A DNA stretch of 64,000 nucleotides from JADJPG01 sp964491875 (GTDB taxonomy: Bacteria; Verrucomicrobiota; Verrucomicrobiia; Limisphaerales; JADJPG01). The DNA is taken from NCBI GenBank assembly GCA_964491875.1, contig CAZBIC010000004.1, positions 164,262 to 228,261 on the forward strand, in the 5' to 3' direction. This document shows, piece by piece, positions 15,399 to 23,438 of this stretch (position 1 is its first letter; every line of letters starts with the position of its first letter). The translations under genes and the position numbers were made by a program. Below the pieces are notes generated by a model. The model was not told the origin of the DNA. It saw nothing but the letters and a program-made list of their open reading frames with translations, and made no database searches.

Positions 15399-15569
15399 AT
15401 GAAGTTCAAACGACAAACAGCGCTGGCTCTGTTGGTCGTTTTTGTTGCTGGATTCGTTTTCTCCGGGTGCAAGACCCCTGACGATATCGACAACGAGACC
15501 TCCCGTCCTTGGAATGCTCCCCGTTCGTGGGAAACTGGGCTTCCCGGATTTCAGCAGGAACGGCGCTAA
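15399..15569 (+). CDS. Small lipoprotein (56 aa)
   Basis: The protein starts MKFKRQTALALLVVFVAGFV and has a lipobox FSGC with the lipidated cysteine at about residue 24, followed by a short hydrophilic tail rich in Arg, Pro and Trp. It starts 10 bp after the coiled-coil gene and ends just before the convergent rny gene, so it is probably the second gene of that operon. It is too small for a family assignment. The signal peptide and lipobox make it a believable gene. Confidence 0.7.
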   Translation: MKFKRQTALALLVVFVAGFVFSGCKTPDDIDNETSRPWNAPRSWETGLPGFQQERR

Positions 15570-15606
15570 GTCGTTCTTTGCAGCGGGCTAAATTCGTCTC
15601 CTTCGG

Positions 15607-17172
15607 TTACTTCGCGAACTCCACGCAACGCGTCTCGCGCATCACCGTCACACGAATTTGTCCGGGATACTGGAGCTCCGACTCAATCTTGCGGGAAAGG
15701 CTGCGGGCCAGCGCGTAAGCTTGTTCGTCCGTCACATCCTCGGGCTTCACCACCACGCGTAATTCGCGGCCGGCTTGCACGGCGAAACATTTCTCGACTC
15801 CGGAGAACGACAATCCGATGCGTTCCAAATCCTCCACGCGCTTGATGTAGGTCGTCATCGTTTCCGAGCGCGCGCCAGGACGGGACGCGCTGATGGCGTC
15901 AGCCGCACTGACGAGAATTCCCAGCGGTCCGTGATGCGGTGCTTCGTCGTGATGGGAGGCGACGGCGTTGACCACTTCCTCGGATTCACCAAGCCGTCGC
16001 AATACATCCGCGCCGACCAATGCGTGCGGTCCTTCCACCTCGTGACTGACGGCTTTTCCGATGTCGTGCAGCAATCCGCAGCGGCGCGCCGCTGCGGCGT
16101 CGAGCCCGAGTTCGGAGGCCAGTAGGCCGGTGAGATGCGCCACCTCGATGCAGTGATCGAGGACGTTCTGGGAGAAGCTGTGGCGGAAACGGAGGCGACC
16201 GAGAAGTTTCGCGACCTCTGGATGAATCGAGGCGATGCCGGCTTTCAGGATGGCCTCGTCGCCATAGCGGGCGATGGTTTCGTCCATCTCCTGGCTGACC
16301 TTCGTAACGACTTCCTCGATGCGCGTCGGGTGAATGCGGCCGTCGAGAATCAAACGTTGCATCGATTCACGGGCGATCTCGCGTCGGACCGGATCGAAAC
16401 CGGACAGCACGACGGCATTCGGCGTGTCGTCGATCAATACCGTGACGCCAGTGGCGGCTTCGAAGGCGCGAATGTTCCGGCCTTCGCGACCGATGATGCG
16501 GCCCTTCAATTCCTCGCTCGGGAGCGCCACGGTGGCGCTGGAAATTTCGTAGGTCTGCCCGCCTGCGTAGCGTTGGATGGCGAGGCTGATGATGCGACGC
16601 GCCTTTTCTTCAGCCTTCGATTTGGCCTCGTCGAGAATGCGCCGCGTCAACTGGCTGGCGTCCTGCAACGATTCCATTTCGATCTCGCGGAGCAACTGGG
16701 TTCGCGCCTCGGCTTCGTTGAGGCGGGCGACCGCCTGAAGCTGTTCCCGGCGCTGCTTGGCGATCTCTGCGGCGGCGCACCTGAGCTTTTCCAGTTCGTC
16801 CGCCTTCACCTTGCACGTTTCTTCCTGATCGCGAAGCCGGCGTTCCTCCTCCACGAGGCTCTGAAGCTGTTTGTTGATCAGGGACTCGCGCTCGACGAGG
16901 CGGCGTTCCGCTTCGCCGAGTTCCTGCTTGCGGGAAGTGAAGGAATTCTCGGTGTCCTGACGGATCTTCAGCGACTCCTCATTGGCCTTGAGGCGGGCTT
17001 CGCGGGTGATGGTTTCGGCCTGACGGCGTGCGTCTTCGAAGGCGGTCTTCTCCCTGAGCTCAAGCGCAGCCCGGAGATTTCGCTCCTTCCATCTCCACAG
17101 CCAGTAGCCCGTTGCCGAGCCGGCAACAAAGCACACGGGCCCCCAAACGACAGGATTTTCCAGCAAACTCAT
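15607..17172 (-). CDS. rny: Ribonuclease Y
   Basis: The 521-residue protein has an N-terminal membrane helix (VWGPVCFVAGSATGYWLW) and a long charged coiled coil (about 35-190). A KH domain contains the loop GRIIGREGRNIRAFE, and an HD domain has the metal-binding LLHDIGKA. The C-terminus is the typical AYALARSLSRKIESELQYPGQI. This is the full RNase Y architecture, an endoribonuclease that initiates mRNA decay at the membrane. The start MSLLENP at 17172 lies 1 bp after the fcl stop, which is preferred over an overlapping ATG 7 codons upstream. It is the last gene of the rarA-fcl-rny operon. Confidence 0.95.
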   Translation of the reverse strand: MSLLENPVVWGPVCFVAGSATGYWLWRWKERNLRAALELREKTAFEDARRQAETITREARLKANEESLKIRQDTENSFTSRKQELGEAERRLVERESLINKQLQSLVEEERRLRDQEETCKVKADELEKLRCAAAEIAKQRREQLQAVARLNEAEARTQLLREIEMESLQDASQLTRRILDEAKSKAEEKARRIISLAIQRYAGGQTYEISSATVALPSEELKGRIIGREGRNIRAFEAATGVTVLIDDTPNAVVLSGFDPVRREIARESMQRLILDGRIHPTRIEEVVTKVSQEMDETIARYGDEAILKAGIASIHPEVAKLLGRLRFRHSFSQNVLDHCIEVAHLTGLLASELGLDAAAARRCGLLHDIGKAVSHEVEGPHALVGADVLRRLGESEEVVNAVASHHDEAPHHGPLGILVSAADAISASRPGARSETMTTYIKRVEDLERIGLSFSGVEKCFAVQAGRELRVVVKPEDVTDEQAYALARSLSRKIESELQYPGQIRVTVMRETRCVEFAK

Positions 17173-17173
17173 T

Positions 17174-17770
17174 TCAAAACCGGGCGCGGGCACCTACCAA
17201 TTGCCAGCGCGTCGGTGTCAGGATGCAATTCAATTGGATGTCATGAGGCTCCAGCGGGAACTCACTTTCGATCTGGCAATCAAACGCCACACCGCACTTC
17301 AGCGCTGGAACCCCGGCGAGCAGCCGGTCGTAATACCCTTTTCCCCGACCCAGCCGACCACCGTTGAGGGTGAATCCTATCCCCGGCACCAAGACCAAGT
17401 CCAGCCGCATTAAATCAAAAATGGGACAGTGAGCCTTGGGTTCCAGGATTCCGAACTGTCCGGCCTGCAAATCCCGATCCCGATCCTGCACCAGGCAGGG
17501 AACATATTGATCCGCCTCGGGCGAATGCCGGAGCAGCGCGATTTGCTTTCCTGCATCCCACGCCTGTACGAGCGATGGCCAGAGGTTGGGCTCCTGCTGC
17601 ACCGGAACGAACGCGAGGATTGCGCGCGCTGACTTCCAGACGGGTTGCTCTTCCAGTCTCCTTCGAATCGCAGCGGACCCGCTCTCGTGCTCCTCCGCCG
17701 TCAGAGCCTTCAGCCGTCCGCGAATCTCCCGGCGCAGTTCGGCTTTTCGCAATCGATCTGCCTCGTTCAT
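17174..17770 (-). CDS. 5-formyltetrahydrofolate cyclo-ligase
   Basis: The 198-residue protein shows the family's core. ALRREIRGRL-type N-terminal helices are followed by AILAFVPVQQEPNLWP and the signature LVLVPGIGFTLNGGRLGRGKGYYDRLL, which binds ATP and substrate. It converts 5-formyl-THF to 5,10-methenyl-THF. The start at 17770 overlaps the rarA stop as ATGA, and rny follows after 1 bp, so the three genes form one operon. In many bacteria this gene lies beside ssrS (6S RNA). No such RNA was recognised here. Confidence 0.9.
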   Translation of the reverse strand: MNEADRLRKAELRREIRGRLKALTAEEHESGSAAIRRRLEEQPVWKSARAILAFVPVQQEPNLWPSLVQAWDAGKQIALLRHSPEADQYVPCLVQDRDRDLQAGQFGILEPKAHCPIFDLMRLDLVLVPGIGFTLNGGRLGRGKGYYDRLLAGVPALKCGVAFDCQIESEFPLEPHDIQLNCILTPTRWQLVGARARF

Positions 17771-19149
17771 TTGCCCCCGGCTTTGCGCCGTTCTTCCATC
17801 ATCAACGCCCGCCATCGCTCCACGCGTTCCTTAATCTTCTTTTCCGTGCCCTGCTCGGAAGGTTCGTAGTAACGCTTCTCTGCTCCGAGGTAATCCTGCG
17901 CCACAAAATGATCCGGATGATCGTGAGCGTACTGATACCCGACTCCGTGCCCGAGCCGTTTTGAACCTGCGTAATGTCCGTCGCGCAAATGTTCCGGCAC
18001 CGGGAGCGTCCGCCCGGATCGAACATCCTCCAGCGCGGCGTCGATCGATTTGATCACCGAGTTGCTCTTGTTCGCGGTGGCGATGTAGATGGTCGCCTCC
18101 GCGATGGGGATGCGTGCTTCCGGCCACCCGATGAACTCCGCCGCCTGATGCGCGGCGTTCGCGAGCACGAGAGCCATCGGATCCGCCAGTCCCACGTCCT
18201 CCGCCGCGTGAATGACGATGCGGCGCGTGATGAAGCGTGGGTCTTCGCCGGCGTGAATCATCTTCGCCAGCCAGTAGAGCGCGGCGTCCGGATCGCTGCC
18301 GCGCATCGATTTGATGAAAGCCGAAATCGTGTCGTAGTGCGCGTCGCCGTCGCCATCATACACCACCGCCTTCTTCTGAATGCTCTGTTCGGCGGCGGCG
18401 AGGTCGATGTGGCGCGAACCGTCTGCTCCCGGCGATGTGGTCAGCACGGCGATTTCGAGCGCGTTCAATGTCTTGCGCGCATCGCCGTCGCCGACGCGGG
18501 CGAGGTGTTTCAAGGCATCTTCATCCACCCGAACCTTGAGGTGTCCGAGACCGCGTTCTTCGTCAGCAATGGCGCGGCGGAGCAAGCCCAGCAAATCCTC
18601 CTCGGTGAGCGGCCGCAACTCGAAGACTTGCGAGCGGGAAACGAGCGGGGAATTGACGAAGAAAAACGGGTTGTGCGTGGTCGCGCCAATCAGCCGCACC
18701 GTGCCGGCTTCCACGTCCGGGAGCAGAACGTCCTGCTGCGATTTGCTGAAGCGATGGATCTCGTCAATGAACAGGATGGTCGGCTGGCCTGTGTTTGCAA
18801 GACGGTTGGCGGCGCCCGCCAGAACGCGGCGCATGTCGGCGACGTTGGATTCCACGCCGCTCAGGCGCTCGAACTTGTTCTTCGTGTGATGCGCGATGAT
18901 TTGCGCGAGTGACGTTTTGCCCGTGCCAGGAGGTCCATAGAAAATGAGGGACTGAATACGATCGGCTTCAATCGCGCGACGTAGGAGTTGGCCGGGCGCG
19001 AGGATGTGCGATTGCCCGACGTATTCGGTGATCGACCGGGGCCGCATCCGCGCCGCCAGCGGCGCCGACGATTGCGTCGGCTCCTGCGGTGTTGGGGCAG
19101 GGGGCGCCTCCAGTGGCGGATTCGGAGCGAATAGGTCATCCCGAGACAT
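17767..19149 (-). CDS. rarA: Replication-associated recombination protein A (AAA+ ATPase)
   Basis: The 460-residue protein carries an N-terminal Pro-rich tail and then MRPRSITEYVGQSHILAPG, Walker A GPPGTGKTS, Walker B ILFIDEIHRF and sensor 1 GATTHNPFF. The C-terminal MgsA/RarA tetramerisation part includes DALYWLAKMIHAGEDP-type and AEDVGLADP motifs. RarA acts on stalled replication forks together with SSB. Start MSRDDLFAP at 19149 was chosen over an upstream ATG at 19179. It is the first gene of the operon with fcl and rny and is divergent from the pilin-like gene. Confidence 0.94.
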   Translation of the reverse strand: MSRDDLFAPNPPLEAPPAPTPQEPTQSSAPLAARMRPRSITEYVGQSHILAPGQLLRRAIEADRIQSLIFYGPPGTGKTSLAQIIAHHTKNKFERLSGVESNVADMRRVLAGAANRLANTGQPTILFIDEIHRFSKSQQDVLLPDVEAGTVRLIGATTHNPFFFVNSPLVSRSQVFELRPLTEEDLLGLLRRAIADEERGLGHLKVRVDEDALKHLARVGDGDARKTLNALEIAVLTTSPGADGSRHIDLAAAEQSIQKKAVVYDGDGDAHYDTISAFIKSMRGSDPDAALYWLAKMIHAGEDPRFITRRIVIHAAEDVGLADPMALVLANAAHQAAEFIGWPEARIPIAEATIYIATANKSNSVIKSIDAALEDVRSGRTLPVPEHLRDGHYAGSKRLGHGVGYQYAHDHPDHFVAQDYLGAEKRYYEPSEQGTEKKIKERVERWRALMMEERRKAGGK

Positions 19150-19305
19150 GCCTGTGAAATATGAACCTGCGTCCGCCAAACCAAAATCAAAATTTGCGGC
19201 GGGCTCGAGCCCTCTTTACGAAACTTTGCCGGGCGACGGCGGTTTCACTGTGGTCGGCGGCGAAAGGATCGTCCGCCGACTCAACACCAACCCATTCCCT
19301 GATGC

Positions 19306-19644
19306 ATGAAACCAAATCACCGACGCGCGTTCACCCTCATCGAAATCATGATCGTCGTGGCCATCATTGGCATCCTCGCCGCGATATCCATTCCCGCCAT
19401 CCAGTCATCCGTCGAGAAAGCCCAGCGCCAGGCGTGCGCGATGAATCGTCGAAACATCGATTCCGCCAAGCTGCAGTGGAGCGTGGAGAACAAGCGTCCG
19501 TCCTCGGCGACGCCGTCCGATGACGAATTGTTCGGCAAGGCTGCTTACATCGAACACAAGCCCGATTGTCCGACGGGAGGCAGCTATGCGTTGAACCCGG
19601 TCGAAGAGAAATGCACGTGCAGCGTGCCGAAGCACGGCCCGTGA
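19306..19644 (+). CDS. Type IV pilin/pseudopilin-like protein with Ala at the cleavage site
   Basis: The 112-residue protein has a class III prepilin leader (MKPNHRRA) followed by FTLIEIMIVVAIIGILAAISIP with the conserved Glu at +5. The residue before Phe+1 is Ala instead of the usual Gly, which prepilin peptidases process less well or not at all in model systems. The C-terminal part is short and Cys-rich (CPTGGSYALNPVEEKCTC). It is a paralogue of the pilin-like gene at 29832, sharing the NRRNIDSAKLQW / LKQIEGAKANW motif and the CP-GG-Y ending. The gene stands alone, so it may be a minor pseudopilin. Confidence 0.85.
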   Translation: MKPNHRRAFTLIEIMIVVAIIGILAAISIPAIQSSVEKAQRQACAMNRRNIDSAKLQWSVENKRPSSATPSDDELFGKAAYIEHKPDCPTGGSYALNPVEEKCTCSVPKHGP

Positions 19645-19651
19645 AGCTCGT

Positions 19652-20425
19652 TCACGAAAGCTGGCGGTAGAGCTTCTTCGCGCGCTTAATCCAGACGCGA
19701 TCGCGGCGGCGCTGGAAGCCCGGCGCGTGCGGGTCGTCATCAATGACTTCCTGAATCTCCGCGCGCGCCTCGGCTTTCTGGCCCTTGGCGAGGAGCAATT
19801 CCGCGAGCTGCACCTTGGCGCGCGGATACGAGTGATTGCTGGTGACCCATTGCCACGTCGAGATGGCAGCGTCTGTTTCGCCCAGGGCACCGAGCGTTTC
19901 GGCAAACGCCATCATGCTATGACCGTAGTCGTGTTTCGGATTTTCGGTGACGACCTTTTCCAACAGCGGCCGCGCTTCCTGTGGACGATTTTGCCGGAGC
20001 AAACATTGGCCGAGGTGCGCGCGGGTGTCGATGTCTTCGCCGTCGCGCTCCATGGCGGCGCGGTAACTGGCTTCCGCCTTGGCGAGCTTGCCTTGCTGGA
20101 AGTAAACGTCGCCGAGCTGCGAGTGATGGTGTGCCTTGTCGAGGTGATGGATTTGCGCCTGCAGCTCCTTGATGCGTTTGCGACTGGCGGCACCGGGCAG
20201 TTCGAACCCGCTCGTTGAGGAAGACCGGCCCCGGTAGATGAAGAAGAAATACCAGAACGCGGAGAAGCCCGGGAGGATGATGAAGAATGCGACCCACATC
20301 CATTCCTGATGGCGAATGGCGTCGACGAGCATCCAGATCTTGAACGCGAGCAACAACAGCGCTCCTGGAGAAGACAACAGGTTCCAGAGAATGTCGCCGA
20401 CCGAAGCGATGAGCGGATTGATCAC
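19652..20425 (-). CDS. Membrane-anchored TPR protein
   Basis: The 257-residue protein has two or three N-terminal hydrophobic helices (GALLLLAFKIWMLVDAI, WVAFFIILPGFSAFWYFFFIY) that resemble the phospholipase-D-nuclease-N type of short membrane hairpin. From about residue 95 a series of TPR-like repeats follows (QLGDVYFQQGKLAKAEASYRAAM, AHLGQCLLRQNRPQEARPLLEKV, AFAETLGALGETDAAI, VQLAELLLAKGQKAEARAEI). It is likely a scaffold or assembly factor at the inner membrane. It is convergent with the upstream pilin-like gene (7 bp apart), which may be incidental. No specific function known. Confidence 0.8.
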   Translation of the reverse strand: MINPLIASVGDILWNLLSSPGALLLLAFKIWMLVDAIRHQEWMWVAFFIILPGFSAFWYFFFIYRGRSSSTSGFELPGAASRKRIKELQAQIHHLDKAHHHSQLGDVYFQQGKLAKAEASYRAAMERDGEDIDTRAHLGQCLLRQNRPQEARPLLEKVVTENPKHDYGHSMMAFAETLGALGETDAAISTWQWVTSNHSYPRAKVQLAELLLAKGQKAEARAEIQEVIDDDPHAPGFQRRRDRVWIKRAKKLYRQLS

Positions 20426-20541
20426 CGGCGGAGGGTAGCGAGCGCTCCTGCCCGCGCCAACGGAGAAACCGTCGGGACCGAACGGCTTGTCTTGGGGCTT
20501 GGCAGCGGGGATCGGAGCGCTAGAGTTTCCCGGACTTCACC

Positions 20542-21267
20542 ATGAAAAAACGATTCGCGCTGACTCTTGCGACGGGCTTCGTCGCTGCCTTGCTTGCCAC
20601 TCAAACTCTCCACGCTGCCGACGCGGTCAACGAGCTTTCTGCGGACGAGAAGGCGCAGGGCTGGCGGTTGCTGTTCGACGGCAAATCGCTGACCGGCTGG
20701 CATCTCTATGCGAAAAAGAGTCCGCCGGAAGCGGGTTGGAAGGTCGAGGACGGTTTGCTGAAGAAATTCGCCAAACAACGCGGCGGCGACATCGTGACCG
20801 ACCAGACGTTTGGTGATTTCGATCTGCGCTGGGAATGGCGGGTGGGGGCGGGCGGGAACAATGGCGTGAAGTATCTCGTGACGGAGCAACGCACCTCGGC
20901 GCCCGGTCATGAGTATCAAATGATCGACGACGTGGGGCATCCCGACGGCAAGCTCGGCGCGAAGCGTCAGACGGCGGCGTTCTATGACGTCCTGCCGCCA
21001 GCGGCTGACAAGCAGCTCAAGCCAGTCGGCGAATGGAATTCATCGCGCATTCTCGTTCAGGGCAATCACGTCGAGCACTGGTTGAACGGAAAGAAGGTGC
21101 TGGAGTACGACCTTGGCAGTGACGCGGTAAAAGCGGCGGTGGCTGCCAGCAAGTTCAAGAACTCGGCGGGCTTCGGCACGAAGATCAACGGCCACATCAT
21201 GCTCACCGATCACCAGGACGAATGCTGGTTCCGGAACCTCAAGATTCGCGAGTTGCCAGCCAAGTGA
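20542..21267 (+). CDS. Exported DUF1080 (3-keto-disaccharide hydrolase family) protein
   Basis: The 241-residue protein has a Sec signal peptide (MKKRFALTLATGFVAALLATQTLHA). A concanavalin-like DUF1080 domain follows: GWRLLFDGKSLTGWH, the FDLRWEWRVGAGGNNGVKY strand pair, HEYQMIDD and ILVQGNHVEHWLNGKKVLEYD. The domain is abundant in Verrucomicrobiota and Planctomycetota. Some members hydrolyse 3-keto-glycosides. It likely acts in the periplasm on sugars or sugar-like substrates. It is a single gene with its own terminator downstream. Confidence 0.88.
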   Translation: MKKRFALTLATGFVAALLATQTLHAADAVNELSADEKAQGWRLLFDGKSLTGWHLYAKKSPPEAGWKVEDGLLKKFAKQRGGDIVTDQTFGDFDLRWEWRVGAGGNNGVKYLVTEQRTSAPGHEYQMIDDVGHPDGKLGAKRQTAAFYDVLPPAADKQLKPVGEWNSSRILVQGNHVEHWLNGKKVLEYDLGSDAVKAAVAASKFKNSAGFGTKINGHIMLTDHQDECWFRNLKIRELPAK

Positions 21268-21305
21268 TTCGTGACCGCCGACGGTGTTTCGTTACGATGG
21301 AAGGG

Positions 21306-21341
21306 GTGGGTTTCCGCTGGCCGGTGGACGCCCACTTTTTT
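21306..21341 (+). terminator. Intrinsic terminator after the DUF1080 gene
   Basis: GTGGGTTTCC (21306-21315) pairs with GGACGCCCAC (21326-21335), with two G-T or mismatch positions, around a 10-nt loop. It is followed by a run of six T. Confidence 0.65.
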
Positions 21342-21380
21342 GTTCCCTTCCCGAAATCACCTGAATAACGTCACCGCCTC

Positions 21381-23132
21381 ATGCCGACTATTCCATTGGA
21401 AGACAGCTTTAGGGACATCGTGGGTAAAACCCAGCGCGGGCTGAAACTCTCGGACGATCAACTCGCGGCGCAGGCGGGAATTTCCGTCGCCGAACTCTCG
21501 CGCGTCAAAGGTGGCGAGGCCAACGAACCGCTGCTGCGCAAGCTCGCCGCCGTGTTGAAGCTTGGCGCGGACACGCTCGTGGATAGCGCGAACAAGGCAT
21601 GGTTTCCGGAACCGGTCGCGGTCGCAGGATTGAAACAGTTCAACACCGTCTACGAGGACATGACGGTGAATTACTATCTCGCCTGGGACGCCAAATCGAA
21701 GCAGGCCGTGGTGTTCGACACTGGCGCGGACTGCGGTCCGGCGCTCCAATTCGCCAAGGCGAACGGGCTGACCATCAAACTCATTCTCATCACGCACACG
21801 CACATTGATCACATCGTCGATCTCGCGCGGCTCAAGGCGGAGACGGGCGCGCCCGCGTGGGTGGGCCAGGGCGAGAATTTCGCGGATGCGCAGCCCTTCG
21901 CAGAAGGCAAGACCTTCACCGTCGGCGCGCTGAAGATCGAAACGCGGCAGACGTCGGGTCACGCGGCGGGCGGAATCACCTTTGTCATTCGCGGACTGGA
22001 ACGGCCGGTCGCGGTGGTGGGTGACGCGGTCTTCGCCGGCTCGATGGGCGGCGGGATGATTTCCTTCGCAGAAGCGCTGGAGAACAATCGGAAGAAGCTC
22101 TTCACGCTGCCGGACAACACGGTGCTTTGCTCCGGCCACGGTCCGCTCACCACGGTGGGCGAGGAGAAGACGCACAATCCTTTTTACCCTGAATTCCAAA
22201 CCTCATTAACCAAGAAAGAAAAATCTATGGCAGAACGAATCGGAGTCGTTGGCGTCGGACGCATGGGAGCGAACATGGCCCGTCGCCTCAAGGAATGCGG
22301 TTACCCGGTGACCGCGGTTTACGATGTGCGCGCGCAGTCCGCGAATGAGATCGCGAAGGAAATTGGCGCCGAAGCCTGCACTGCTCTCTCTCGCGTGACG
22401 GAGCTTTCGGATGTGATCATCACGGTCGTCACCGACGACAAGGCGATGGACGCCATCTTCACCGGCAAGAAGGACAGCCTGCTCAAAGGCGCAAAAGGCC
22501 GCGTGTTCATCAATTGCGCGACCGTTTCGCCCAAGACGCACATTGCCGTCGAGAAGCTCGCGAAGAAAGCTGGCGCGGCGTCGCTCGAAGCCTGCATGGC
22601 ATCGAGCATCAATCAGGCGCGCGCGGGCACTCTCTACTTGATGGTCGGTGGCGATGAAGCGGTCTTCAAGAAGGTGAAACCGCTGCTCACCAAGCTGAGT
22701 GACGAAGGCAAGCTGCTGCGTTACATCGGCAAAGCTGGTCAGGCGGGTGTCGTGAAGGCGCTCGTCAACATGGTGATGAACATCAACACCGCCGGTCTCG
22801 CGGAAGGCCTCGCGGTCGGCCAGGCGTATGGCATCGATTTGAAGATGCTCATGGAAGTCTTCTCGCAGACGGGCGCGAACAGCCGCGTGCTCGTCACCGA
22901 CGGCGAAGACATGATGAACCGCGATCACTCCTGCTTCTTCAGCGCGAGCCACGCGGCGAAGGATTCCGGCATCGCACTCAAGCTCGGCGTTGAGAAGAAA
23001 ATGAATCTCCCGCTAGGCACCGCCACCTTCAAGCAATACACCAAGATGGTGAAGGAAGGTCTCGGCGAACTCGACAAGTCCGGCATCGCGGAGCTGACCT
23101 TCAAAGGCCGTCACAAGTCCAAGAAGAAGTAA
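21381..23132 (+). CDS. Fusion of HTH, metallo-beta-lactamase fold and beta-hydroxyacid dehydrogenase domains
   Basis: The 583-residue frame contains three parts. Residues 15-70 resemble an XRE-like helix-turn-helix (LAAQAGISVAELSRVKGG). Residues 80-270 are a glyoxalase-II-like metallo-beta-lactamase with HTHIDH at 139-144, a later SGHAAGG and a final GHGPLTTVG. From Met283 there is a complete 3-hydroxyisobutyrate-dehydrogenase-like enzyme (GVVGVGRMGANMARRL NAD-binding loop, GQAGVVKALVNMVMN catalytic Lys region). The linker TSLTKKEKS is encoded by bases that look like a ribosome binding site (AAGAAAGAAAAATCT) before ATG 22227. Two formerly separate genes may have lost the first stop, or the product may be initiated internally as well. 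Confidence 0.8.
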   Translation: MPTIPLEDSFRDIVGKTQRGLKLSDDQLAAQAGISVAELSRVKGGEANEPLLRKLAAVLKLGADTLVDSANKAWFPEPVAVAGLKQFNTVYEDMTVNYYLAWDAKSKQAVVFDTGADCGPALQFAKANGLTIKLILITHTHIDHIVDLARLKAETGAPAWVGQGENFADAQPFAEGKTFTVGALKIETRQTSGHAAGGITFVIRGLERPVAVVGDAVFAGSMGGGMISFAEALENNRKKLFTLPDNTVLCSGHGPLTTVGEEKTHNPFYPEFQTSLTKKEKSMAERIGVVGVGRMGANMARRLKECGYPVTAVYDVRAQSANEIAKEIGAEACTALSRVTELSDVIITVVTDDKAMDAIFTGKKDSLLKGAKGRVFINCATVSPKTHIAVEKLAKKAGAASLEACMASSINQARAGTLYLMVGGDEAVFKKVKPLLTKLSDEGKLLRYIGKAGQAGVVKALVNMVMNINTAGLAEGLAVGQAYGIDLKMLMEVFSQTGANSRVLVTDGEDMMNRDHSCFFSASHAAKDSGIALKLGVEKKMNLPLGTATFKQYTKMVKEGLGELDKSGIAELTFKGRHKSKKK

Positions 23133-23155
23133 GCGGCGAGCCGCATCGGCTTTCG

Positions 23156-23195
23156 AAAGGCACTGCGATCTCGGTCGCCGTGCCTTTGTGTTTTT
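23156..23195 (+). terminator. Intrinsic terminator after the fusion gene
   Basis: AAAGGCAC (23156-23163) pairs with GTGCCTTT (23180-23187), and the stem continues inside with GCGA/TCGC. The tail GTGTTTTT follows directly, 23 bp after the stop codon. Confidence 0.85.
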
Positions 23196-23209
23196 AGGGA
23201 TGAGGACGT

Positions 23210-23324
23210 CCGCGAAACACGCTAAACGACGCGAAAGGGGGAGGAGGACTTTGATGTTGCGGCGAGCATCATGAGAAGCTTTTCAGCCATTTACCATTTT
23301 CGCGTCGTTTAGCGTGTTTCGCGG
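23210..23324. repeat. 27-bp perfect inverted repeat with 61-bp spacer (REP-like element)
   Basis: The 27 bases at 23210-23236 (starting CCGCGAAACACGC) are the exact reverse complement of those at 23298-23324 (ending GTGTTTCGCGG), separated by 61 bp. It lies between a terminator and the DUF1501 gene and overlaps no gene. Similar CGCGAAACACGCTAAA-type sequences are, to my knowledge, common between genes in Verrucomicrobiota, so a REP/REPIN-like repeat is likely. Confidence 0.8.
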
Positions 23325-23438
23325 GCAATCCTTCCCCTTGAAGGCCGCCCCAATTCGCCGATGTCACAGGCAAGTTTGCTGATACCTTTTTACACGAGGT
23401 TCCGTCTGAGAAAGGCAGCAAGACATGCTGTTGTGCCT

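Noticed and set aside
16135..17367. 410-aa open frame on the plus strand opposite rny
   Set aside because: Complete RNase Y motifs are on the other strand. This frame has no domain or start context.
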